Notes under the pieces: model-generated
What the model was told of the DNA's origin: nothing
Seen by the model: the letters and a program-made list of their open reading frames with translations, nothing else
Databases searched by the model: none
Assembly: GCF_004798665.1 (NCBI RefSeq)
Contig: NZ_CP039292.1
Span: 930,001-994,000, forward strand
Length of the DNA stretch: 64,000 nucleotides
Source: Actinomyces procaprae
GTDB taxonomy: Bacteria; Actinomycetota; Actinomycetes; Actinomycetales; Actinomycetaceae
Reading direction: 5' to 3'
In this document: positions 8,604-16,414 of the stretch, one piece after another
Position numbering within the stretch: the stretch's first letter is position 1
Layout of the letters: each line of letters begins with the position of its first letter
Translations under genes and position numbers: made by a program

Positions 8604-9412
8604 CGCAGGACCTCCCCGGTGCTGTGGGGCTCGGCCCCGGTGACGGCGGCGAGGAAGGCCTCCTCCAGGTCCTGGCCGGCCACCGCGAACTCGGTCAGCG
8701 GCCCCTCATAGACCATGCGTCCGCCCGCGAGCACCCCCACGTCATCACAGGTGCGCGCCATCTCCCCGAGCACATGGCTGGACACGACGACGGTGCGCCC
8801 GCCCGCGGCCAGCTCGCGCAGCAAATCGCGCAGCCAGATGATGCCCTGCGGGTCCAGGCCGGACTGCGGCTCGTCCAGCACCAGCACCTCCGGGTCGCCC
8901 AGCAGCGACATCGCCAGGGCGAGGCGCACTTTCATGCCGGTGGAGAAGCTCCCGGCCCGCTTGCGGCCAGCGCCTCCCAGGCCGACCTGCTCCAGCAGCG
9001 GGTCGATCACCTCCGGGTCGGTGCCGGTCAGCAGACAGTGGATGTGCAGATTGCGGCGGGCGGACAGCTGCGGGTAGAAGGCGGGGCCGTTGATGCTCGC
9101 CCCAACATGCATCAGGCTCTCGCGGCTCAGGGGCCTGCCCAGCACCTCGATCGAGCCGGCGTCGGGCCGCAACAGTCCCAGCGCGGTGTTGAAGGTGGTG
9201 GACTTGCCGGCGCCGTTGAGCCCCAACAAACCGTAGACCCGCCCCGGGCGCGCGGTCAGGTTGAGTCCCCTCAGCACTCTCTGCCTGCCGTAGCTCACCT
9301 CCACATTCCGTAGCGCCAGCCCGGGCGGGGCGGTGACGCTCGCGGCCGGCCGGGACGAGTCGGCGGTGGAAGCGGGAGACGAGGTGGGCGGTGACGATGA
9401 TGTTGCTGCCAT
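8600..9412 (-). CDS. ABC transporter ATP-binding protein (BcrA/lantibiotic-immunity-like)
   Basis: This 270-aa ATPase energises the permease encoded at 6912-8603. A Ser/Thr/Pro-rich N-terminal tail of about 28 residues precedes the nucleotide-binding domain. It has Walker A GLNGAGKST, a signature close to FSTGMKVRL (degenerate LSGGQ, as in BcrA-type proteins), Walker B VLVLDEP and an H-loop in VVSSHVLGE. The segment LGLLRPDAGSIEVLGRPL is typical of drug or lantibiotic exporters. The gene follows the response regulator by 105 bp on the same strand. Confidence 0.9.
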   Translation of the reverse strand: MAATSSSPPTSSPASTADSSRPAASVTAPPGLALRNVEVSYGRQRVLRGLNLTARPGRVYGLLGLNGAGKSTTFNTALGLLRPDAGSIEVLGRPLSRESLMHVGASINGPAFYPQLSARRNLHIHCLLTGTDPEVIDPLLEQVGLGGAGRKRAGSFSTGMKVRLALAMSLLGDPEVLVLDEPQSGLDPQGIIWLRDLLRELAAGGRTVVVSSHVLGEMARTCDDVGVLAGGRMVYEGPLTEFAVAGQDLEEAFLAAVTGAEPHSTGEVLR

Positions 9413-9517
9413 GCGGCCAGAATCCGCTTGGGCGTCCGCCGACGGATCCCCACAAGGGACACGACCAGAGCCGCCGCCCCGCCACCGATCTCCTCCGAAG
9501 GGGGGAGAGGCTGCCGT

Positions 9518-10315
9518 CTACAGGTCTGCGTCGACCATCCCGTACCTGAGCGCGTGGATCACCAGCTCCACCCGGTTGCGGCAGCCGGTGCGCCCGAGCA
9601 GCGCCTTGACATGCGTCTTCACGGTCGACTCGGCGATGTACAGGCGCGCGGCGATCTCCGGGTTGGTCAGGCCCCGGCAGACCAGCTCGAGCACGTCGCG
9701 CTCACGGCCGGTCAGCTTCTCCCCGGGCAGGAGCCCGACCCCGGCCCCGGGACGTTCGGCGGGCTCCGCGTCGATCGGCGAAGAGACGGGCATCGCGACC
9801 GAATCGACCGCTGCCACCGCCGGACCCGCTGCGGCCTGCTCGGGCTCTCCCTCCAGCGCGCGCAGTACGTAGGGGGTGATAACCGGGTCCAGCCAGGCCC
9901 GCCCGGCGGCTACTGCGCGTACCGCCGCCAGCAGATCCGCCGGCCCGGAATCCTTCAGCAGGAATCCGACAGCTCCCGCCCGCAGCGCCCCCAGCACCAG
10001 CTCCTCCTCCTGGAACGTGGTGAGCATGACTACCCGGGTAGGGCGGTCACCGCCCCTCCCGCTCAGCTCGGGGTCGGACAGCAGCCGGCGCGTGGCGGCA
10101 ATGCCGTCGAGCCCTGGCATCCGGATGTCCATAAGCACCACGTCAACCGCATCCCCGCGCTCCCGGGCACGGCGCAGTGACTCCAGCGCCGCACGGCCGT
10201 CATGAGCGGTGGCCACCACGTCCACGTCCGGCTGGGCGTCCAGCAGGGAGCGGAAGGCGGCGACCAGGAGTCTCTGGTCGTCGACGACGGCGACGCGCAG
10301 GCGATTACCGGTCAT
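9518..10315 (-). CDS. NarL/LuxR-family response regulator
   Basis: This 265-aa cytosolic transcription factor has a receiver domain (residues 5-125) with acidic pocket VVDDQ, phosphoacceptor D63 in VVLMDIRMPG and lysine in FLLKDSG. A linker of about 70 Pro/Ala-rich residues leads to a C-terminal LuxR-type helix-turn-helix (LTGRERDVLELVCRGLTNPEIA..., about residues 202-256). It starts 7 nt after the histidine kinase gene ends, so the two form one two-component system. The ABC exporter genes downstream are its probable target. Confidence 0.95.
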   Translation of the reverse strand: MTGNRLRVAVVDDQRLLVAAFRSLLDAQPDVDVVATAHDGRAALESLRRARERGDAVDVVLMDIRMPGLDGIAATRRLLSDPELSGRGGDRPTRVVMLTTFQEEELVLGALRAGAVGFLLKDSGPADLLAAVRAVAAGRAWLDPVITPYVLRALEGEPEQAAAGPAVAAVDSVAMPVSSPIDAEPAERPGAGVGLLPGEKLTGRERDVLELVCRGLTNPEIAARLYIAESTVKTHVKALLGRTGCRNRVELVIHALRYGMVDADL

Positions 10316-10322
10316 CTGGTCC

Positions 10323-11750
10323 TCAGCTGTCCTGGATGATCGGGGAACCGGGCGTTGAGGAGGCCGGGGTCCGTGTGAGGTCGGACGAGAAGCTCACCGG
10401 AAAGACGGCGTCGAGCAGGAAGCACGCCCCGCCGTCGTCACTCGGTCCGGCCTCCAGGCGCAGGCGGCCGCCGACCAGACGCAGGCGCTCGGCCATGCCG
10501 GCCAGGCCATACCCGTGCTCCTCCCCGTACCCGGCGCCCGGGGCCGTAGTGGGCTCAACGCCGGATCGCGGATTAGCGATACGCACCGCGCACCTGCCGT
10601 CACGCATGGCTACGCTCAGGCGTGCGCTGCCGGTGCCATGCCTGGCCGCATTGGTCAGGCCCTCTGCGACCACCCGAATCAGCGTCAGCCGCTGCAACGC
10701 CGTCCAGGACTCATTCCAGGAGGCAAGCTCGGCAGCGGTGGGCAGGGCGGCTTCGACCTCCACGCCGGCGGCACGTGCCTGCGCCACCAGATCCGGCAGT
10801 CCGGTCAGGTCCGCCATCGGCGTCAACGTGTCCCGTGCCGCGCCCTGGCCGGCAGAGCCGCGCAACAGTGCCACCAGCTCACGAGTGGAGGCGAGCGCCG
10901 CCGCGGAGGCGTCGCGTACCGCCGTCAGGGAGTCGCGGGCGGCCTCGGGGGTGCCCAGGGCAAGGCCGGTGTCCGCCTGCACCTTGACCACGGTCAGGCC
11001 ATGACCAACCAGGTCGTGCAGTTCCCGGGCGATGGACAGGCGCTCCGCGGACACCGCCTGCGCCGCAGCCAGCTCGGCCGCCGCAGCGACGGTGCGGTCC
11101 ACGGACTCCGCGGCGGCGCGGCGGCTGAACGCCCAAAGGTAGACGGCGGTAACCACGAGCACGCAGGCCAGGGCGAAGCCGACAGGCGGATAGTTGAACA
11201 TGTGGGCGGTGTGCGGGTTGACGGCGTACACCGTCTGCGGGTTGACCACGGCCCCGGCCAGTGCCGCCAACAACCCCGCCACGCCCCAGCGCCGGTCCGC
11301 GGCCCAGCGGGTGAGCGCGTGCAAGGCCGTCGGCACCGCCACGATGACCGGGGACAGGCCGAGGTTGACCGGGGTGGTGCGCAGCAGCGCCACGTAGGCC
11401 ACCATGGCCAGGTAGACGACCACGCCCGAGACCACAGGCGCCCGGTGCCGGAAGGGCTGGGCCACGGTCACCACCAGCGCGATCAACGCGTTCGCCGCAT
11501 AGGCCGGGTGTGGGCCCCAGGTGTGCACCAGCGTCAAGTCGGCCAGTACCACCACCGCCAACAGTGCCGTGAGCACTGCGTCGCTGAGCGGGATCCGGCA
11601 GGCGGCGGGCCCGATCAGACGGCAGTGCCGACGCCAGTCCAGGGCGGCAGCCGCCGGTTCGGCGTCTGACGCAACAGGCACCACCGTCCCGCCTGCGGCC
11701 GGGACTCCCGCAGCCGGTGCCCGCTGATGGCCGGCGGCGGCCCCGGTCAC
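10323..11750 (-). CDS. NarL-type sensor histidine kinase
   Basis: This 475-aa membrane kinase senses an unknown signal and phosphorylates the response regulator encoded at 9518-10315. A hydrophobic N-terminal half (residues 45-215) carries about five or six membrane segments with almost no extracellular loop. The HisKA_3 dimerisation domain follows with the phosphoaccepting histidine in SIARELHDLVGHGLTVV, then a HATPase_c domain with an N box (VVAEGLTNAARHG) and G box (GYGLAGMAERL). The start is a GTG overlapping the upstream stop (GTGA). Intramembrane-sensing kinases beside Bcr-type ABC genes usually respond to cell-envelope stress; that role is inferred. Confidence 0.93.
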   Translation of the reverse strand: MTGAAAGHQRAPAAGVPAAGGTVVPVASDAEPAAAALDWRRHCRLIGPAACRIPLSDAVLTALLAVVVLADLTLVHTWGPHPAYAANALIALVVTVAQPFRHRAPVVSGVVVYLAMVAYVALLRTTPVNLGLSPVIVAVPTALHALTRWAADRRWGVAGLLAALAGAVVNPQTVYAVNPHTAHMFNYPPVGFALACVLVVTAVYLWAFSRRAAAESVDRTVAAAAELAAAQAVSAERLSIARELHDLVGHGLTVVKVQADTGLALGTPEAARDSLTAVRDASAAALASTRELVALLRGSAGQGAARDTLTPMADLTGLPDLVAQARAAGVEVEAALPTAAELASWNESWTALQRLTLIRVVAEGLTNAARHGTGSARLSVAMRDGRCAVRIANPRSGVEPTTAPGAGYGEEHGYGLAGMAERLRLVGGRLRLEAGPSDDGGACFLLDAVFPVSFSSDLTRTPASSTPGSPIIQDS

Positions 11751-12208
11751 GACGTCGGGGAGTCGTCGGAGGGCACGCCGGGACCGCCCGCACCGGTGTG
11801 CCCGTTGGGGTCCTCCCCGGAGCCCGGGTCCTCCCCGTCGGCCGGGGTCCCCTTCCCATCGGTGGGCTTGTTATCCCTGCGCCGCCGCTTGATGTCCCGT
11901 TCCAGCCGGGCCAGGAACTCCGGGTCGTCGTCAGGCGCGACCGGGCGGGGACGTTCCGCCAGGCGCAGGTCGACGTGCTCCTTGGAGGACCACACCGTCC
12001 GCTCGATCTCCCCGCCGCGCTCCTCGGCGGCACGCACCCGGGAAGTGATGATCCAGGCGATCGGCCCCACCCCGGCGGCCAGCAGAATGATCAGGATCCA
12101 TATGGGCTTGGGCAGGCGCGCCGGCATGCTCCCCGAGGGAGTGCGCACGCAGTCGATGACGGCATACAGAGCCAGCGCCGGTACGAGGATGTAGGGGACG
12201 GCACGCAC
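11747..12208 (-). CDS. PLDc_N domain membrane protein
   Basis: This 153-aa protein has two hydrophobic segments (PYILVPALALYAVIDCV and PIWILIILLAAGVGPIAWII) that match the short phospholipase D N-terminal (PLDc_N) membrane domain common in Actinobacteria. An acidic/basic and then Gly/Pro/Asp-rich cytoplasmic tail follows. No catalytic HKD motif is present, so it is not a phospholipase. The GTG start lies 6 nt after a minus-strand TAGGGT -10 box, suggesting a leaderless transcript. It is the first gene of the kinase/regulator/ABC operon and is translationally coupled to the kinase. Function unknown. Confidence 0.82.
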   Translation of the reverse strand: MRAVPYILVPALALYAVIDCVRTPSGSMPARLPKPIWILIILLAAGVGPIAWIITSRVRAAEERGGEIERTVWSSKEHVDLRLAERPRPVAPDDDPEFLARLERDIKRRRRDNKPTDGKGTPADGEDPGSGEDPNGHTGAGGPGVPSDDSPTS

Positions 12209-12213
12209 GTATC

Positions 12214-12220
12214 TACCCTA
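12214..12220. promoter_or_regulatory. Overlapping divergent -10 boxes
   Basis: TACCCT (12214-12219) is a TANNNT -10 for the menE side. Its complement TAGGGT (12215-12220, minus strand) is a -10 for the PLDc_N operon, 6 nt before that GTG start. The two promoters therefore share the same seven base pairs and should compete for polymerase. Confidence 0.5.
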
Positions 12221-12271
12221 ACGGTTCCACGGAGTGTGGCGCTGGCCGGAACCCGTGCCACCCTGGTCATC

Positions 12272-13657
12272 ATGTCCTCCGCAACCAGCTCCGGCCGCCC
12301 GTTGTTCCTCCTACGTGGCGGCACCCACCCCGACGACGTCGCCGCCCTCACCGCCGTCCTGCGTGAGCGCATGGCGGTCCTGGTACAGGATTCGGCGGCC
12401 GGGGGCGCCACCGACGACCCGGCGGGAGGGCGGATGCCCGACGTGGGCGCAGGGCAGTTACGGCCACTGCTGGTTCCCATCGGCCCCGGAGAGGATCCGG
12501 GGACCGTCCGGGCGGACCTCGCCCGCCGCCTGGATCCCGCCGGTCCCGCCGCCCGCCCCGACGTCGACCTGCTGCTGCGCACCTCCGGGTCCTCCACTGG
12601 CACCGGTGCGCTGGTGGCCATGCCCATGGCCGCCCTGACCGCCTCCGCGCGGGCCACGCACACCCGGCTGGGTGGGCCGGGCTCCTGGGTGCTGGCTCTG
12701 CCGGCGCACCACGTCGCCGGCCTGCAAGTGTTGATCCGCTCCCTCCTGGCCGGGCGGGCGCCGGTGGTGGCGGACGTCGGCGGCGGCTTCCGCCCCGATG
12801 CGCTCGCGGACGCGATCGAGCGAGCACTTGCGGCACGGCATGGCGAGCCGGTGCGCGTCTCCCTGGTGCCCACACAGCTGGTGCGTGCGCTCGGCCCCGG
12901 GCAGCGTCGGGCACAGCGGGCACTGGCCCGTGCCGCCGCCGTGCTGCTGGGAGGCGCAGCTGCCGATCCGGACCTGCTTCGGCGTGCCCGCGCCGCCGGA
13001 GTGAAAGTGGTGACCACCTATGGGATGAGTGAGACCGGCGGCGGGTGCGTATACGACGGTGAGCCCCTGGGCGCTGTCCAGGTGCGCATTGAGAATCCCG
13101 ACGCCGCAGGCGTGGGCCGGATTGTGCTGTCCGGGCCCGTGCTGGCCGCCGGATACGCGGAGCGCGGAGCACGACCCGCGGGCGCGGCGGTCTTTCGTGA
13201 ACTACCGGGCAGCACCCCGGACGGTGCGGTCGTCCGCCGCGAACTGGTCACCAGCGACCTGGGGCGGTTGGCGGCCGACCCCGACGGCGGGCGGCGGCTG
13301 ACCGTCCTGGGGCGAGTCGATGACGTGATCATCACCGGCGGTGTGAAGGTCTCCCCGCGCGAGGTCGAGGAGGTACTGACGACGCTGCCGGGAGTTGCCC
13401 AAGCCTGCGCAGTCGGCGTGCCGGATGCCGAATGGGGCAGCGCCGTTGTAGCAGCTGTTGTCCCCGATGGGGATGTGGATGGCGGACGCGGCGCCTGGGT
13501 GCAGCGGCTGCACGCGGCGGCGCGGGAGCGGCTCGACGGGGCCCACGCGCCCAAGCGGATCACGGTGGTCGACGCGCTGCCGCTGCGCGGGCCAGGCAAG
13601 GTGGATCGGCGGGCACTGGCGCGCCGGCTCACTTCCGCCAGCCGAAACGCCGACTGA
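12272..13657 (+). CDS. menE: o-Succinylbenzoate-CoA ligase
   Basis: MenE activates o-succinylbenzoate with ATP and CoA in menaquinone biosynthesis. The 461-aa protein has the acyl-adenylate P-loop LLLRTSGSSTGTGALV (residues 90-105), the TTYGMSETGGGCVYDG motif, the hinge LGRVDDVIITGG and the C-terminal catalytic lysine in PLRGPGKVDRRAL. An in-frame GTG at 12236 is an alternative start; I took the ATG at 12272 because homology-like sequence begins there and no clear ribosome site decides the matter. menA follows in the same direction. Confidence 0.93.
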   Translation: MSSATSSGRPLFLLRGGTHPDDVAALTAVLRERMAVLVQDSAAGGATDDPAGGRMPDVGAGQLRPLLVPIGPGEDPGTVRADLARRLDPAGPAARPDVDLLLRTSGSSTGTGALVAMPMAALTASARATHTRLGGPGSWVLALPAHHVAGLQVLIRSLLAGRAPVVADVGGGFRPDALADAIERALAARHGEPVRVSLVPTQLVRALGPGQRRAQRALARAAAVLLGGAAADPDLLRRARAAGVKVVTTYGMSETGGGCVYDGEPLGAVQVRIENPDAAGVGRIVLSGPVLAAGYAERGARPAGAAVFRELPGSTPDGAVVRRELVTSDLGRLAADPDGGRRLTVLGRVDDVIITGGVKVSPREVEEVLTTLPGVAQACAVGVPDAEWGSAVVAAVVPDGDVDGGRGAWVQRLHAAARERLDGAHAPKRITVVDALPLRGPGKVDRRALARRLTSASRNAD

Positions 13658-13679
13658 GTGGGGCAGATCTGGCAGGGAA

Positions 13680-13782
13680 TGCACCACTTTCCCGCAGACA
13701 ATGTTGCGGCCGAACCGAAAACGCCCCGAATACTGCCAATAGTGTGATGGACCCGAGGGCGGCGGCCAGTGAAAGTGGTGCA
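13680..13782. repeat. 12-bp inverted repeat pair in the menE-menA gap
   Basis: TGCACCACTTTC (13680-13691) is the exact reverse complement of GAAAGTGGTGCA (13771-13782), 79 bp apart. Short CAGAT words sit beside both arms. The pair could be a looped operator upstream of menA or simply the arms of a weak structure; no T-tract follows. Confidence 0.45.
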
Positions 13783-13834
13783 GATTGTGACACCCGGTCC
13801 TGAGATAGGCTCTGCGCGGCCCAAGGAGGAAGAC

Positions 13835-14794
13835 ATGAGCGACCGGGATCTGCCCGCCGGCAACGGCCCACGCGCCACGAGCTGGACGGAGGTGGTGCGC
13901 CTGCGCACCCTGCCCGCAGCCGTCGCCCCGGTCATCCTCGGAGCAGGCGCCGCCTCCGCCATGGGCGCGGCCTCGGCGCCACGGATCCTGCTCGCGGCCG
14001 GCGTGGCCCTCGCGCTGCAGATAGGCTCCAACCTGGCCAACGACTACTCAGACGGCGTACGCGGCACGGACGACGACCGCACCGGCCCACCCCGGCTGAC
14101 CGCCTCCGGGCAGGTCGACCCGCGCCACGTGAAGTTCGCGGCATTCGGCTGCTTCGCCGTTGCCGGGGTGCTCGGGCTGGTGCTGGTGGCGCTCTCGGGG
14201 CAGTGGTGGCTGCTGGGCGCCGGGGCCGCGGCGGTGGCGGCCGCCTGGTTCTACACCGGCGGCTCGCACCCATACGGCTACGCGGGTCTGGGCGAGGTCT
14301 TCGTGTTCATCTTCTTCGGCCTGATGGCCACCTGCGGCACCGTCTACGTGCAGGCCGGGGGCGTGCCCGGATGGGTGTGGCCGGCCGCCTGCGGCATCGG
14401 TCTGATCGCCTGCTCGCTGCTGATGGTAAACAACCTGCGGGACATCGCGACCGACCCGCAGCACGGGAAGCTGACCCTCGCGGTACGCCTGGGGGAGCGG
14501 GGCGCCCGGAGGGCCTTCACAGCCATGGTCACCGCGCCCATAGTGCTGGCGGTCACGGCGGCCTGGTGGGCGCGCACCGACCTGACGGCCGGAGCAACGG
14601 ACGGCTCACTGTGGGTCCCGCTCGGCACTGCGGCTCTGCTGGTAGCGGTGCTGGCCGTCATGGCGGAGCGAACACTGCGGCCGGTGCGGGCCGGTGCGAC
14701 CGGCCGCGAACTCATTCCGGCCCTGCGTGACGCCGGGCTCTACGAGCTCGCCTACGGCGGCGCCCTCGCGCTCGCCCTGATCGCCGCGGCGTGA
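13835..14794 (+). CDS. menA: 1,4-Dihydroxy-2-naphthoate polyprenyltransferase
   Basis: MenA attaches the polyprenyl tail to 1,4-dihydroxy-2-naphthoate in the membrane, giving demethylmenaquinone. The 319-aa protein has about nine hydrophobic helices and the two Asp-rich prenyl-diphosphate sites: NLANDYSDGVRGTDDDR near residue 70, and NNLRDIATDPQHGKLT near 195. An AAGGAGGA ribosome site precedes the ATG at 13835, so I preferred it to the in-frame ATG at 13769. It follows menE with a 177-bp gap that contains an inverted repeat. Confidence 0.95.
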   Translation: MSDRDLPAGNGPRATSWTEVVRLRTLPAAVAPVILGAGAASAMGAASAPRILLAAGVALALQIGSNLANDYSDGVRGTDDDRTGPPRLTASGQVDPRHVKFAAFGCFAVAGVLGLVLVALSGQWWLLGAGAAAVAAAWFYTGGSHPYGYAGLGEVFVFIFFGLMATCGTVYVQAGGVPGWVWPAACGIGLIACSLLMVNNLRDIATDPQHGKLTLAVRLGERGARRAFTAMVTAPIVLAVTAAWWARTDLTAGATDGSLWVPLGTAALLVAVLAVMAERTLRPVRAGATGRELIPALRDAGLYELAYGGALALALIAAA

Positions 14795-14820
14795 GATCGG
14801 CGGGGCCTGGGCGCAATGGT

Positions 14821-14850
14821 TTGCGTGGCGCCCCCGCAGCGGGCTAGCGT
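14821..14850 (+). promoter_or_regulatory. Sigma-70-type promoter for the leader peptide and sulfonate operon
   Basis: TTGCGT (14821-14826), an 18-bp spacer and TAGCGT (14845-14850) form a good vegetative promoter. The distance from the -10 box to the ATG at 14858 is 7 nt, so transcription would begin at or very near the A of that ATG and the message would be leaderless. Confidence 0.65.
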
Positions 14851-14857
14851 GCTGACC

Positions 14858-14956
14858 ATGGCGAATATGCACCTGACGACTCGGACCGCTGGCAGCGCAC
14901 AGGCGCTCGCGGTCATGTGTCGTGAGTGCATGTGTCGGTGCTGTCAGGCGCTCTGA
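14858..14956 (+). CDS. Polycysteine leader peptide (attenuator ORF)
   Basis: This 32-codon ORF ends with a cluster of five cysteine codons (MCRECMCRCCQAL-stop). It begins at the predicted transcription start, so it is probably leaderless. Leaderless short ORFs with consecutive Cys codons have been shown in mycobacteria to act as cysteine-responsive attenuators of downstream sulfur genes. Here the downstream operon is a sulfonate/taurine-type ABC importer, which fits. If cysteine-charged tRNA is scarce, ribosomes would stall near 14918-14944 and alter folding of the 309-nt leader. The MHLTTR start of the shorter form (ATG at 14867) is also typical of actinobacterial leader peptides. Confidence 0.8.
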   Translation: MANMHLTTRTAGSAQALAVMCRECMCRCCQAL

Positions 14957-15265
14957 AACCGTCCAAAAGGTGTGACGCCCGCCGACGCCGGATCCGCCGC
15001 TCAACCTACGCCCCAGCCGCTCTGGAACCGCATCTGCCTGTGAGCAGGCGGCAGCTGTAGCGGTTACCGCCCGCCGGGACTCGCCCCATGAGGCCCCCGG
15101 CGCCGCGCGGTTCTGTGGACTCTACGCAAACCGTTGAGATGCGCCGCGTCGACGACGCCGTCCGCCCGCGCCTGGCAGCCCGCTGCTCTTCGGACACCCC
15201 TCCCAGACCGTCCACTGGCCGCCGCCCGCTCAAGCCCACGGGTCGACGCCGACAGGAGAATGACC
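14957..15265 (+). promoter_or_regulatory. Untranslated leader between the Cys peptide and the transporter operon
   Basis: This 309-bp gap has no convincing gene. It contains two mutually exclusive pairings around 15028-15063: a small hairpin GCCTG-TGAG-CAGGC (15036-15049), and a longer one pairing CCGC/CTGCC (15028-15038) with GGCAG/GCGG (15050-15063). Such alternatives would suit an attenuator coupled to translation of the upstream Cys-codon ORF. No T-rich terminator is visible, so control might act through Rho or by masking the ribosome site AGGAG at 15254-15258. Confidence 0.5.
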
Positions 15266-16414
15266 ATGTCCACCCCGAAGAACACTCCCGACCAAGCCCC
15301 AGACAACACCCCCACCCCCGGCGACGCCGACGACATCACCGCCGAGAACGCCGCCGCCGTCCTCGCCGCAGACGAAACCGACGCCGCGGAGTCCTCCAAA
15401 CCCTCGCGCCTTACCCGGCGGCGCTTGCTCACCGTCGGCGGACTCGCCGCCGCGGCCGTCGTCGGCGGCGGCGCCTGGCTGACCCTGCGGCGCACCAACT
15501 CCGGCGTCGTCGGGGCCGCCGAGAAGCTCCCGCTGGTAATCGGCGGTGATATCTGCGCCGCCCCGCTGTACGCCGCCTACCACCAGGGCTACTTCGATGA
15601 CGCCGGCCTGAATGTCACCCTCGCCCGCACCCAGCGCACCGAGGACACCAAGGACGCCCTCAGCGCCGGGAAGTACATCGGCGCCCCCGGCATCTTCTTC
15701 TCCTGGCTGGAGCCCATCTACAACGGCATCAACGCCAAGCTGACCGCGGGATTCCACTCCGGCTGCCTGCAGCTGGTGGTTAACAACGACTCCCCGATCT
15801 CCTCCTACGCGGACCTGAAGGGAGCCACCATCGGCGTGCCCTCACTGTCCTCCTCTGCCTTCGCCTACTTCTCGATCGGCCTGGCCAAGGCCGGTATCAA
15901 CGTGGACCCCGAGCACGGGGACATCACCTGGACCACCATCGACGAGGACTCCCTGGGCACCCGCCTTACCAACGGCGACGTCGATGCCATCATGGGCTCC
16001 GACCCGGCCCCGCTGCTGCCCGTATTCGACGGCACCGCCCACGTGATCGAGTCCAACGACGGCGAGCCCTTCTGCTGCTCCGTGGCCCTGAACGGCGACT
16101 TCGTCGCCAAGCGTCCCGACGACGCCAGGGCACTGACCGAGGCGTGGCTGAAGGGCTCGGACTACTTGGCCGCCTCACAGGCCAACCGCAAGGAGATCGC
16201 CAAGATCGAGGTCGACAACAACTATGTGGCCGCCGACCAGTCCCTGGTGGAGCAGGTGCTGGAGACCTACGGCTGGGAGGCCTCGGCCACCGCCTTCCGT
16301 GAGGCCATTGAGCCGGGCATCGAGGACTTCAAGCTCACCGGCTACATCGACGCCGGTATCTCCGCCGCCGAGCTCGCCGACACCGTCTACGCGGACCTGG
16401 GGATCAACCGGTGA
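15266..16414 (+). CDS. ABC transporter substrate-binding protein, SsuA/TauA/NMT1-like
   Basis: This extracytoplasmic binding protein (382 aa) would capture a small anion such as a sulfonate, taurine or a thiamine precursor. A long acidic N-terminus precedes a twin-arginine-type signal (LTRRRLLTVGG then Ala/Val-rich), suggesting Tat export and an uncleaved or late-cleaved anchor. There is no lipobox. The mature region IGGDICAAPLYAAYHQGYFDDAGLNVTL is typical of the SsuA/NMT1 fold. I chose the ATG at 15266 (AGGAG 7 nt upstream) over 15260. It heads a three-gene importer with stop/start overlap to the permease. The Cys-codon leader upstream supports a sulfur source as substrate. Confidence 0.88.
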   Translation: MSTPKNTPDQAPDNTPTPGDADDITAENAAAVLAADETDAAESSKPSRLTRRRLLTVGGLAAAAVVGGGAWLTLRRTNSGVVGAAEKLPLVIGGDICAAPLYAAYHQGYFDDAGLNVTLARTQRTEDTKDALSAGKYIGAPGIFFSWLEPIYNGINAKLTAGFHSGCLQLVVNNDSPISSYADLKGATIGVPSLSSSAFAYFSIGLAKAGINVDPEHGDITWTTIDEDSLGTRLTNGDVDAIMGSDPAPLLPVFDGTAHVIESNDGEPFCCSVALNGDFVAKRPDDARALTEAWLKGSDYLAASQANRKEIAKIEVDNNYVAADQSLVEQVLETYGWEASATAFREAIEPGIEDFKLTGYIDAGISAAELADTVYADLGINR

